Part shown: positions 1 to 9,400 of the stretch, one piece after another
Numbering within the stretch: the stretch's first letter is position 1
Layout: every line of letters begins with the position of its first letter
Assembly (NCBI GenBank): GCA_017645925.1
Contig: JAGCNN010000153.1
Coordinates: forward strand, 1-33,883
DNA: 33,883 bases
From: Bacteroidales bacterium
Lineage (GTDB): Bacteria > Bacteroidota > Bacteroidia > Bacteroidales > ML635J-15
Direction of reading: 5' to 3'
Notes under the pieces: generated by a model
The model's database searches: none
What the model was told of the DNA's origin: nothing
Seen by the model: the letters and a program-made list of their open reading frames with translations, nothing else
Position numbers and translations under genes: made by a program

Positions 1-2502
1 GTAAAGTCCAGTAGATTCGTAGATTCCAAGTTTTTTTGCAGAAAGCGATGCCGCGCCTCGGTCGTTGTCGTCGCTGGGAGCCTGTGTTTTCGTAGAAGCA
101 ACGCCATGGAGGAGTTTGTTCATTTCCTCTTTTTCAAACAACGGTACAAATACTGGAGCTTCCATGTTCTTTGTAAGGACAATAGCAGCATAGTTTGTTG
201 TACCTGCTTCGGTAACATTTGTAAACTCTATTGCCACATCGTTAGGTTTCATTGACTTCTGTACTTCTTTCCAGTCGATTTTTATGAAATGGGTTACATC
301 GCCGAAGTCAGTGCTTCTTTCCAAGACGCGCCTTTCAATTTTCTGGATTTCGTTGGCTAGTGAGTCACAGTTGTACATACGTTCGGAAATCGGCTTGTCA
401 AGTTCCTTGTTCATTTGCTGGTGCAGGGATTTCATTTTCTCATAGTCGGCAATAAGGTTCTTGTCACCGCTTTCCATTATGATGTTGGTCATACTTATTT
501 CCGAGGCGAGCAAAAGACCTTTGGTTGTGAGTTCGGCATCGTACGAAATCTTTGCCCCAAGCGCATCGGATGAACTGTGGAAGGAGTTGGAAATGCATTG
601 GGAATAGCAATTGTTGTTGGCTTTCCAATATTTTTCACGTTCCTCGGATGTCATAAACGAGAAGTTCCGTATAAGATTGTCTTTATTTATGTTGATTACT
701 TTTTCCTTGGTCTTGATGGCATTGGCATAGTCTCCCATTTCGGCGTACAAGTAGCTGATGTCGTTCAGACTGCTTGCATAGCTTGGATTGTTTTCACCAA
801 GAGTATTTTTGTATATTTTGGCTGCCTGTGTGATGTATTCCATTGCTTTCTGGTTGTCGCCCAATTTGGAAGTCTCAACGCCTAAGTTGTTTAATCTCAG
901 CGCGTAACCGGGTGTTTCTGAACCAATGGTTTTGCCTGTTATTTCCAGCGATTCCTTATAATATTTCTGCGCTTTTTCGTGGTCACCCATAGCCGAACTC
1001 AATTCTGCTATATTGTTCAGTGAGATTGCATAATCCGCATTTTCGCCCCTATATTTCTTTTTTATTTCCAGGGCCAACTGATGGAATTCCATTGCATCGC
1101 TATAGTATCCCAAGTCTTGGCAAACAGAACCTAGGTTGCTGAGTGTCAATGCATATTCTGGGTCGTTTTCTTTCAATGTGGCAAGACGAATTTCGGTGGC
1201 TTGAGTTATATATTTGAACGCATTCTTATAGTCGCCCATCTTATAGTACAATGAACTTAAGTTGCTTAGCGAGTTGGCATAATGATAGTGATTTTCTCCA
1301 TATATCTTTTTTCTTTTCTCCATTGCCATAGTGATGTATTTCATTGCATTCTTGTAGTCGCCCAAATCTATATACACAGTACCTAGACTTGAAAGCATAT
1401 TTAGGTAGTTCTCATTGTCCTCGCCATATACTTTTAATGCGTTTTGCTTTTCTAACAACAGGTATTTCAATGTGTTTTGGTAGTCATTCATGTTATAATA
1501 AATATTGGCGATATTTTCCAGTGACAATAAATAGTCTTGACTGTTTTCTCCCTGTACTTTTCTTCTAGATTCCAAATTCAAAAGAGAATACTTCAAGGCA
1601 TTTTTGTAGTCGCTCATTTTATAGGAAGCAAGCCCAGCATACATTGTACATGACAAATAATCAGGATGAGACTCTCCTTGTGTCTTTAATTCTATTTCGA
1701 TAGCCTGAAGATAGTATTTGTATGCATTGGGATAGTCTTCCATTCTATAATATGAATTTGCCGTTTGTTCCAATGTTGACAAATAGTTGGGATGAGTTTT
1801 GCCTATGGTTTTCTGTTGAATTTCAAGAGCAGGGAGGAAATATTTCAATGCGTTCTGGTGGTCTCCCATTTCAGAGTATGTGATACCGATATTGTTTAAA
1901 TATGTTGCATAATCAGCATTGTTTTCTCCAGACACCTTCTTCTTTATTTCCAACATCTGAAGATAATATTTTACTGCATTTTGGTAGTCGCTCATGGCAA
2001 AATATGAAGCGGCAACATATCCCATCGTCAGCAAATAATCAGGATTATCTTCTTTCATAAATTTTTTCCTGACGTTCAGAGCCTCAAGTGAATTCTCCAT
2101 GGCATTCTTGTAGTCTTCCATCTCGTAGTAAATAACTCCGAGGTTATAAAGGGATGTCGCGTAATCTGGATGGCTTTCTCCAAGTAGTTCCCGCCTGATT
2201 AACAATGCTTGTTCACCATATTTCAATGCATTCTTATAGTCGTTTGCCAAAAGGAATATGCATGAAAAGCCATTTACGGCATTTGCATATTGCAGGTTTA
2301 CGCCATCGTCAACCTTCAGAGCCAGTTCGGCTGCATTTATGTAATATGTTAATGCGTCTTCGTAATTTCCTGCGGCAAAGTAATAATTGCCGTAAAGGTT
2401 TGCCGTATCAGCCTTCTGCAGGATATTTTTTGCATTTTTTTGCGCAAAAGTTGTACAAGCAAATGATAGCAGGATGGTAATAACCAAAGATATTTTTCTC
2501 AT
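1..2502 (-). CDS. TPR-repeat protein with C-terminal CHAT protease domain (partial, C-terminus beyond window)
   Basis: The frame is open from ATG at 2502 to the window edge (834 codons, no stop). Residues 1-20 (MRKISLVITILL...TFAQ) form a signal peptide, so the protein is exported. From about residue 35 to 600 there are 12-13 tandem 42-residue kinesin-light-chain-type TPR units of the form Y-x-M-G-D-Y-x-N-A-x-K-Y...G-E-x-x-P-x-Y. A linker follows with FMTSEEREKYW near residue 617, a motif I associate with TPR-CHAT proteins. From about residue 750, VAIEFTNV...TNYAAIVLT matches the start of a CHAT domain (caspase-like peptidase, clan CD). The catalytic His and Cys would lie outside the window, so activity cannot be judged. 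It sits 49 bp downstream of another caspase-like gene on the same strand. The TPR array probably senses a protein partner that controls the protease; this is inference. Confidence 0.85.
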   Translation of the reverse strand, partial: MRKISLVITILLSFACTTFAQKNAKNILQKADTANLYGNYYFAAGNYEDALTYYINAAELALKVDDGVNLQYANAVNGFSCIFLLANDYKNALKYGEQALLIRRELLGESHPDYATSLYNLGVIYYEMEDYKNAMENSLEALNVRKKFMKEDNPDYLLTMGYVAASYFAMSDYQNAVKYYLQMLEIKKKVSGENNADYATYLNNIGITYSEMGDHQNALKYFLPALEIQQKTIGKTHPNYLSTLEQTANSYYRMEDYPNAYKYYLQAIEIELKTQGESHPDYLSCTMYAGLASYKMSDYKNALKYSLLNLESRRKVQGENSQDYLLSLENIANIYYNMNDYQNTLKYLLLEKQNALKVYGEDNENYLNMLSSLGTVYIDLGDYKNAMKYITMAMEKRKKIYGENHYHYANSLSNLSSLYYKMGDYKNAFKYITQATEIRLATLKENDPEYALTLSNLGSVCQDLGYYSDAMEFHQLALEIKKKYRGENADYAISLNNIAELSSAMGDHEKAQKYYKESLEITGKTIGSETPGYALRLNNLGVETSKLGDNQKAMEYITQAAKIYKNTLGENNPSYASSLNDISYLYAEMGDYANAIKTKEKVININKDNLIRNFSFMTSEEREKYWKANNNCYSQCISNSFHSSSDALGAKISYDAELTTKGLLLASEISMTNIIMESGDKNLIADYEKMKSLHQQMNKELDKPISERMYNCDSLANEIQKIERRVLERSTDFGDVTHFIKIDWKEVQKSMKPNDVAIEFTNVTEAGTTNYAAIVLTKNMEAPVFVPLFEKEEMNKLLHGVASTKTQAPSDDNDRGAASLSAKKLGIYESTGLY

Positions 2503-2503
2503 A

Positions 2504-2519
2504 TTATATAGCTATATAA
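2504..2519. promoter_or_regulatory. 16-bp perfect palindrome before the TPR-CHAT start codon
   Basis: TTATATAGCTATATAA is its own reverse complement and ends one base before the ATG at 2502 (minus strand). It may be a regulator site or an AT-rich leader hairpin. Nothing in the window identifies a binding protein. Confidence 0.3.
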
Positions 2520-2543
2520 AATAAAGGGCTGCTTTTGCAGCCC
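2513..2543 (-). terminator. Intrinsic terminator or attenuator between caspase and TPR-CHAT genes
   Basis: Read on the minus strand, GGGCTGC-AAAA-GCAGCCC (2526-2543) forms a 7-bp GC-rich hairpin followed by TTTATTTTATATA. It lies only 9 bp after the stop of the WD40-caspase gene and 24 bp before the next ATG, so it should reduce transcription into the TPR-CHAT gene rather than mark a true operon end. I see no TAnnTTTG promoter between it and the next start. Confidence 0.6.
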
Positions 2544-2551
2544 CCTTATAA

Positions 2552-5500
2552 TTATTTAACATTGAAATCGTTCTGCAGGTTTTCGCGGCGCGAGGTCGGT
2601 TGCTGTTTTCCTTCACTCATCTTGCTTACTCCGTCGAATATGAAGTTTCGCAGTTCCGATACCGAAATGGACTTGTCCTTGTTCTTGTCGGCCTTGTTCT
2701 TCTTGAAAGCGTCCATCAGGCAGTAGGTGAAAATACCATTTTCGATGGATTCGTTTTCCAAAGCGTAACCGCCGCCCGATGCTGCCGAGATAACAACCGT
2801 TCCGGTACCTTTCTTCAGGTCGCTGAAGAGCAGACGCATAAGTTCAAACGAGTTGCCAAGGCTGTTCTTGGTTTTCTTACGCTTGCTAACTGTTACTGCA
2901 CCACGGGTATCATCGCCATCTGCTTTTTCGGCAATGTCAACGCCGTCCTGCTTGTCAACTTCACCAGAGTGGCAGGCATCCATAAGGAGCATCTTGTTAC
3001 GGGCAGGAATACCATCAAGCAGACCTTCAATGTCTTCGTACTTCAAGCCGTTGACAGACGGGTCGAAGAAGTCGATGTTCTGGGTTGCGAAGTACCAGTT
3101 CAAATCGTCGTCTAACAGACCGTGACCTGCGATATGTACATATACATAGTCGTCAACATTCGATTTCATCAGCTTTTCCTTCAGAGCGAGGAAGTTTGCC
3201 TTTGTACAGTTGCTGTTGTACAACGAATCAACAACTACATGGTCGAAATTGTCGGCATGTTCGCTGAACAATTTTACAAATCCGCGTCCATCGTTGATGG
3301 TGTAGCGCAGGTTGTATTCCGACTGTTCGTAATTAGCAACTGCCAACGAGATTAAGTATAGCGTAGGTTTTTGCTTCTTGTTCTGGTTGTCGTAGTAGAT
3401 TTCGATTTCTTCCTTGAGCGATTCCATACCTTTTTCGTTAACGCAGGAGAACTGTATCGTATTTCTTCCACTCGACAGCGGAATTTCCACATTCACAATA
3501 GTTTCCCTTGAATATCTGTCGCTCAAGTCCTTGCCGTTAGTGCCAAACAAAGGAACATCGTTCACATAAATATTGAGCCTATTAAGATTGTAGTTGGCAT
3601 CCTTAAGCGAAAGTTTCACATCCAAAGACGACCTCGTTGTGGTAAGCTTGATGTCACTGGAATTCATAATCTTTATTTCGGGAAGCTCCATTTCGCCATT
3701 TAACATGCTTTCGGTAAAACCAAGCCTCTGAATACGTTTCTTGTATGCCGATTTGTAAACCTCAATGATTTCGTTGTCAAACACATCAAGCGACTTAAGC
3801 ACAAGGTCTGGACGATTGTACTTTATATCAAACTGCTCTGCCGGATAAATCTTTCCTTCGTGGTAATATCCAAGACCAGTAATTGCATCGCCGGTAGCCA
3901 TATAGTAGTGTTCGGGAGTTACATAGATAAGTTTTCCGCCATCAACCACATAAATGCTCAACAACTTCTTTCCCGACTGTATGTCGTAGATGTTAAGGGA
4001 AGCATCCTTTGCCGCTGCAATCAGGTACTGCTGACCTTTCATTACGGTAAAGTCGCTTATATAACCGTATTGTCCCTTGTAGGTTACATTCTTGCCGTCC
4101 TTGCCAATCCTTTCAATTTCGTAGCCTTTGCACTTGTAAACATCACCATTAGACGGGTCAATTTTTATAAGATAGTAGTCATTCATTGTCGGTTCATCCT
4201 TCTGGCGGAGAATCAACTTATTGTCAAAGTGTGAAGCCTCTGTCATTGCAGCCATTTCACATTCAAGACCTGCACCGAAACCAGTAAATGTCGGCTTATA
4301 CCTATATATTTTACGGTCGCTGTCGCCAATTCCGTACAAATTGCCAAGCGTATCGAAGCACATCTGCTTGTAAATATGTACATTATTTGGAACAGCCATA
4401 CCAGCAGCAACACCCTTCTTTGCAACGCGTTCATCCTTGGCACCAAGAATATTGAGAGACGAAATGTTTGCAAATTTAAGCAACGGGTCTGCAAGTCCCC
4501 ATTTTCCAGCCGAGAAGACAATGTACTTTCCATCGCCGCTAACAGCTACCGAATACACATTTTCATCGTAGATGTTATCCTTTGCATCGTTGCCCTTCAT
4601 AGCCTGTTCCTGAATAGCCTTGATGTCAAATACTTGCTTAACCTTGCCACTGCTGCTTTGAGCCTTGAATTTCTGCAAGACCTTCTTGTTGTCGAAATCG
4701 ACAACGGCAGCCGAATTGTCGCTGCCTGCAGTAACCGCCACACTGCTGTTTTCCGACACCTGAATGTCGTTTACCTGTCCGTCGTGGGTATCAACCGCAT
4801 CACATATAAGTTTGTCAATAGTGAATGTCAGCCTATAAGCATAACCGAGTTCATCGCCAAAAACAAACGACTTGCTGTCAGGACTTGATGCCAATGCCGA
4901 AATATTGAAACTTCTTGGGACAAAGCGTTTTTCCATAACATATTCGGGCAAGCGCCAGATACTAACCGAACGGTCGGCCGATGCAATAGCAACCATATTG
5001 CCATCCTTCGAGAAGGTAATATCATTGATTGGCAAGCTGTGGACATTTACAAAATGTTGCAAGTTCATAAGTCCATTGCAGAAATATATGCCACCGTTCT
5101 CGTCGCCAGCAATAATGTACTTGTGGTCGTTGGATTCGGAAACGTATGTAAACTTCGTGTATGCATTACGGTTGAAGAGAGTTCCGCCATCGTTTTTCTT
5201 CAAGGACGAATTTCTAATCTTGAAATTAGGAGACATCTTCTTTGGCGGCACACCGTGCGGAGCTTCCGAAGTCTGCAAGGTGTTAGGATCGAAGCAAATC
5301 GCATTATCAATATTGCTTGCATACAACTTTCCATCGTCCTCGAACTTTATTCCCGAAATAAGCCTTGTTCCAGGGAACTTTGTACGATAGAAAACCTTAC
5401 CTGCAACAATGTCGTAGATAATGATTTCGTTGTTGTCGTCGGCACTTGCAATGTAACGGCCTGTATTGTCCCACTCAACATAGATTATGCTTCCCGAATG

Positions 5501-5593
5501 ACCGGACTGTATAACTGGAACTACTTCTTGTGCATTGAGCAATGATGCAATGCAAAGAATTGAAAATATTGATGTTAAAAATAAATTCTTCAT
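2552..5593 (-). CDS. Secreted WD40-repeat protein with C-terminal caspase-like (C14) protease
   Basis: 1013 residues. Residues 1-21 are a signal peptide ending ...SLLNAQ. WD40-like repeats cover roughly 25-600 (for example HSGSIIYVEWDNTGRYIASA near 32 and SADRSVSIWRLP near 200). The stretch ending EQFDIKYNRPDLVL is typical of Bacteroidota WD40-caspases. An Ig-like linker leads to a caspase fold from about 742. The catalytic pair is visible: His824 in VHIAGHG and Cys874 in LLMDACHSGE. Clan CD proteases of this type usually cut after basic residues, though specificity cannot be read here. The start lies 5 bp after the upstream membrane-protein gene, so the two are co-transcribed. The WD40 propeller is probably a protein-interaction or sensing module. 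Likely periplasmic or surface located. Confidence 0.9.
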   Translation of the reverse strand: MKNLFLTSIFSILCIASLLNAQEVVPVIQSGHSGSIIYVEWDNTGRYIASADDNNEIIIYDIVAGKVFYRTKFPGTRLISGIKFEDDGKLYASNIDNAICFDPNTLQTSEAPHGVPPKKMSPNFKIRNSSLKKNDGGTLFNRNAYTKFTYVSESNDHKYIIAGDENGGIYFCNGLMNLQHFVNVHSLPINDITFSKDGNMVAIASADRSVSIWRLPEYVMEKRFVPRSFNISALASSPDSKSFVFGDELGYAYRLTFTIDKLICDAVDTHDGQVNDIQVSENSSVAVTAGSDNSAAVVDFDNKKVLQKFKAQSSSGKVKQVFDIKAIQEQAMKGNDAKDNIYDENVYSVAVSGDGKYIVFSAGKWGLADPLLKFANISSLNILGAKDERVAKKGVAAGMAVPNNVHIYKQMCFDTLGNLYGIGDSDRKIYRYKPTFTGFGAGLECEMAAMTEASHFDNKLILRQKDEPTMNDYYLIKIDPSNGDVYKCKGYEIERIGKDGKNVTYKGQYGYISDFTVMKGQQYLIAAAKDASLNIYDIQSGKKLLSIYVVDGGKLIYVTPEHYYMATGDAITGLGYYHEGKIYPAEQFDIKYNRPDLVLKSLDVFDNEIIEVYKSAYKKRIQRLGFTESMLNGEMELPEIKIMNSSDIKLTTTRSSLDVKLSLKDANYNLNRLNIYVNDVPLFGTNGKDLSDRYSRETIVNVEIPLSSGRNTIQFSCVNEKGMESLKEEIEIYYDNQNKKQKPTLYLISLAVANYEQSEYNLRYTINDGRGFVKLFSEHADNFDHVVVDSLYNSNCTKANFLALKEKLMKSNVDDYVYVHIAGHGLLDDDLNWYFATQNIDFFDPSVNGLKYEDIEGLLDGIPARNKMLLMDACHSGEVDKQDGVDIAEKADGDDTRGAVTVSKRKKTKNSLGNSFELMRLLFSDLKKGTGTVVISAASGGGYALENESIENGIFTYCLMDAFKKNKADKNKDKSISVSELRNFIFDGVSKMSEGKQQPTSRRENLQNDFNVK

Positions 5594-5598
5594 GGCTG

Positions 5599-6372
5599 TT
5601 ATTTTTTGTACTGTTGTAAAATCTTAGCTTCTGTTATCTTGTTTGTCCTGATAAGGTAGGTAACCCCTGCCCCATATTCAAATTTAACCGACTTGGTTTG
5701 CAATACGGTGCTAACATCGGGTACAACTGCAAAAAGTGAAATCATAAACGAATTTCCGATGTAGAAATCAAATCCCACGCGCGGGTCAACATGGAATCTG
5801 AGGTCGCGCATACGTTCAGCAGCTACGTTGCCAGCCAAATCAATGTAGCCATCCTCTCCAAACGCAATGGTCTTGTCGTATGGAAGTATAGTTTCATTGT
5901 CCTTGTCGCACATTTCAAAGGTGTTAACTACCGCATACTTTACATTTGCACCAACAGAGAACGACATGTGCAACCTGCCAAGATAAAAATGAGGTCTGTA
6001 AAGCAGCTGAACCAAAGGCGAATATGTTGTTGATTTCAAAGCCAGCCCTTCCCTTACATATCCATTGTAAATAACTTGCTTGTTACCAGTTTCAATGTTA
6101 ACCTTGGCAGTCCTGTATTCCAAGCCAATAGCAACAATGAACCTATGCCTTCTGATTCCCATATCAAACGGGAAATATGCACTTCCGCCAAAAACATCCG
6201 ATTGACCGGACATACTTGCTTGGTAACGTTCTCCATTGAAATAGAAATTAAGGTTTTGCGTCGATGTATAGGTCTTTCCTAGAAATACTTCCAGCCCGAA
6301 ACCATTAACAACCTTCTGAGAAAATACTGCCATTGGCAACAGTATGATCATTAGCACGATAAGTCTTCTCAT
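5599..6372 (-). CDS. Outer-membrane beta-barrel-like protein
   Basis: 257 residues. Residues 1-18 (MRRLIVLMIILLPMAVFS) are a signal peptide. The rest is rich in alternating aromatic/hydrophobic strands (HRFIVAIGLEYR, YSPLVQLLYRPHFYLG, LHMSFSVGANVKYAVV, PRVGFDFYIGNSFMISLFAVV, EYGAGVTYLIR), as in small outer-membrane barrels. I do not recognise the specific family. It is the first gene of the set leading to the WD40-caspase (5-bp gap) and TPR-CHAT genes, so it may anchor or export a partner of those proteases (inference). A -7-like promoter element lies just upstream. Confidence 0.75.
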   Translation of the reverse strand: MRRLIVLMIILLPMAVFSQKVVNGFGLEVFLGKTYTSTQNLNFYFNGERYQASMSGQSDVFGGSAYFPFDMGIRRHRFIVAIGLEYRTAKVNIETGNKQVIYNGYVREGLALKSTTYSPLVQLLYRPHFYLGRLHMSFSVGANVKYAVVNTFEMCDKDNETILPYDKTIAFGEDGYIDLAGNVAAERMRDLRFHVDPRVGFDFYIGNSFMISLFAVVPDVSTVLQTKSVKFEYGAGVTYLIRTNKITEAKILQQYKK

Positions 6373-6397
6373 AAATTACCAGTTTTATAAATTTCCG

Positions 6398-6405
6398 CAA
6401 ATATA
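6398..6405 (-). promoter_or_regulatory. Bacteroidota -7 promoter element for the barrel/caspase/CHAT operon
   Basis: TATATTTG on the minus strand matches TAnnTTTG and lies 25 bp before the ATG at 6372, inside the 50-bp gap after dnaE. No clear -33 TTTG is seen. It suggests the protease operon has its own start besides read-through from dnaE. Confidence 0.5.
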
Positions 6406-6422
6406 CAATTATTTTTTGTATG

Positions 6423-9400
6423 CTATTGAGAGATAACCACTTTTTTTACAACATTTGAATTGTCCCTTATAAAATTCTGGAAATCTTCGGTATTAACATC
6501 TATCATCTTCGAACGTGAAACCATTCTGATGCCCTGACTGCTATTCTTGTCCATAAGCGTTAAGTATATGGTAGTTTCACCCTTGCACGAATCAAGCATT
6601 TTGAAGAAAGAAGTTCGGAATTCGGTAGTTATTTCCATAGTATCCATGTATATATTGACCGACTTCACCTTTACGTTCTGAAGCATCCTTATGTTGCTGT
6701 AATTTACCCTTATCACACGCTGTTCAGAGCCAGAACTTTTGCTGCCAAACTTCATCTCCTTGATTTCTATATCCATAATGACTGAATATCCGACATCCAA
6801 ACTAGGCTTGGCATTTGTATAATTTTCCTTGAACAACTTGAAGTCAAGACTGCCGTTGTAGTCAATAATCGAAAATTCGCCAAACAAATTGCCAGTTTTT
6901 GCAGTACGTTCAGTACTTTTCGTTACGTAGCCGACAACCGTCATCTTAGGCGTTACCTTACTCTCCAGAATAAGTTTCGAAGCCTCTTCTAGCGGGGTTA
7001 TCTTGGTGTGTTCGATAAAGAACTTGAACCTGTCGAGTGGATGTGCCGAAAGATAAATTCCCAGCACCGATTTCTCGTCGCTGAGCAACTTGGGCATATA
7101 TATCATCTTTTCCATCCTCGGCGGCAAATTAGGATAAGAAACCGAGAACGACGGGGTTGAACAGAAAAGCGACATTGCATTCTCACTTTTCCGAAGTTGA
7201 ACCATACGTCCGAACTTGATTAGCGTGTCGATAAAAGGCTCTACGCTTCCCGAACCTTCATTTGTAATCTGGTCACGCGATGATGCATTCGGGTTGCTAG
7301 GCGTATCAAAACTATCAAACGCACCACCAAAAGTCATAGCCTCAATCGTCTTTTTGTTGACCGATTGCAAATTTACACGCGACACAAAATCAAATATATC
7401 CTTGTACGGACCATTCTTTTCTCTCTCACTGATGATGGCAATAACGGCTCCATCGCCAACACCCTTCACACCGCCAAGACCGAAACGGATATCGCCTCGC
7501 TTGGTTACTGTAAAGTTGAGTCCGCTTTCGTTAACATCTGGCGGCAAAACTTTTATCTTCATGGACTTACACTCATTTACCAACTTTGTTACCTGAGTTA
7601 TATCGTCCTTGTTGAGCGTAAGGTTGGCAGCCATAAATTCAGCCGGATAATGAGCCTTGAGGTAAGCTGTCTGATACGAAACCCATGCGTAGCAAGCAGC
7701 ATGCGACTTGTTGAATGCGTATGAAGCGAAACTTTCCCAGTCACCCCAAATCTTTTCCAAGATTTTGGGATCGTGGCCATTTTTCACACCGCCTTCAATA
7801 AATTTTGGCTTCATCTTGTCAACTATATCCTTCTTTTTCTTACCCATAGCCTTACGAAGAGCATCACTTTCGCCTCGCGTAAAGTTGGCCAACAGTCGCG
7901 ACAAAAGCATTACCTGCTCCTGATAAACTGTGATTCCGTAAGTATCCTTCAAGTACTTATCCATCACTGGAATGTCGTATGTAATAGGCTCCTTGCCGTG
8001 CTTGCGGGCAATAAACTGCGGAATATAAGCCATAGGTCCCGGACGATATAGAGCGTTCATTGCTATCAAGTCCTCGAAGACTGAAGGCTGAAGTTCGTGC
8101 AAATATTTCTGCATACCAGCAGATTCAAACTGGAAAATGCCGATTGTCTTTCCCGCGCAATAAATCTTGTAAGTATCAACATCGTCAATTGGTATGCTGT
8201 TGATATCAAGGTCAATACCCCTTGTCTGCTTTATGTTGGCAATAGCCTCCTTCATTATCGACAGAGTGATAAGCCCAAGGAAGTCCATCTTTATAAGCCC
8301 AACACTTTCAATTACATGTCCATCGTACTGGGTTACAGGCAAACGACGTTTCGCCTCCTTGTCCTCAATAGTGCTTATAGGTGCAAATTTGGTCAAATCG
8401 TCGGCACCGATAATGAAACCGCAGGCGTGTATTCCCACCTGACGAATAGTACCTTCAAGTTCTTCGGCATATTCTATCAGCGAAGCCTCGTTAGGGTTAT
8501 CACCTTCAACTATGCTCTTGATTTCAGGAACATACTTTATGCAGTTAGAAATATTTACCTTTGGTGTTTTGCCCTTTTCGTCCTTCAATTTTTCATCAAA
8601 CTTATCGGGGATGAGAGACTTTATTTCCGCCACACGAGAAAGAGGAATCCCTTGAACACGACCAACATCAGCTATTGCCGACTTCGTTGCCATAGTTCCG
8701 TATGTTATAATGTGTGCAACCTTTTCCTCTCCATATTTCTGTGTTACCCAGTCAAGCACCTTTCCTCTACCTGCATCGTCAAAGTCAACATCAATATCGG
8801 GCAATGATATACGGTCGGGGTTTAGGAAACGCTCGAACAGCAAGTCGTACTTCAACGGGTCGAGGTCGGTAATGTGCAGGCAATAAGCAACTACCGAACC
8901 TGCCGCCGAACCACGTCCCGGTCCCACCCATACACCGAGTTCCTCTCTTGCTCCACGTATATAATCCTGAACAATAAGGAAGTAGCCTGGGAAACCCATA
9001 GTCTTCATTATATGAAGTTCGAACTTTATACGGTCTATTTGTTCCTGCGTAAGATTTTCGCCATAACGTTTGCGCGCACCATCCCAAGCAAGTTTTGCAA
9101 GGTAATCGGCTTCCAGCTTTATACGATATAGCTTATCGTAACCACCAATATTCTTAATTTTCTTTTCCGCATCCGACCGCGACATTACCTCATTGCCATT
9201 TTCATCGTATGTAAACTCTTTGAAAAGGTCTTCGTGAGTATATTTCTGTCTGTATTCTTCTTCAGTTCCAAAGTCTTTTGGGATTGGAAACGCCGGCATG
9301 ATAGGTCCTGAATCAATGTCGTAAAAATCCACCTTGTCAGCAATTTCCATAGTATTTTCCAAAGCTTCGGGCAAATCAGAAAATATAGCTTCCATTTCTT

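Noticed and set aside
577..885. Plus-strand open frames inside 1-2500 (several of 60-100 codons)
   Set aside because: They are antisense shadows of the TPR-CHAT gene, whose 42-residue repeat periodicity shows it is the real frame.
700..2400. Possible tandem DNA repeat or satellite with 126-bp period
   Set aside because: The period equals one 42-residue TPR unit and the copies vary at codon level as a protein repeat does.
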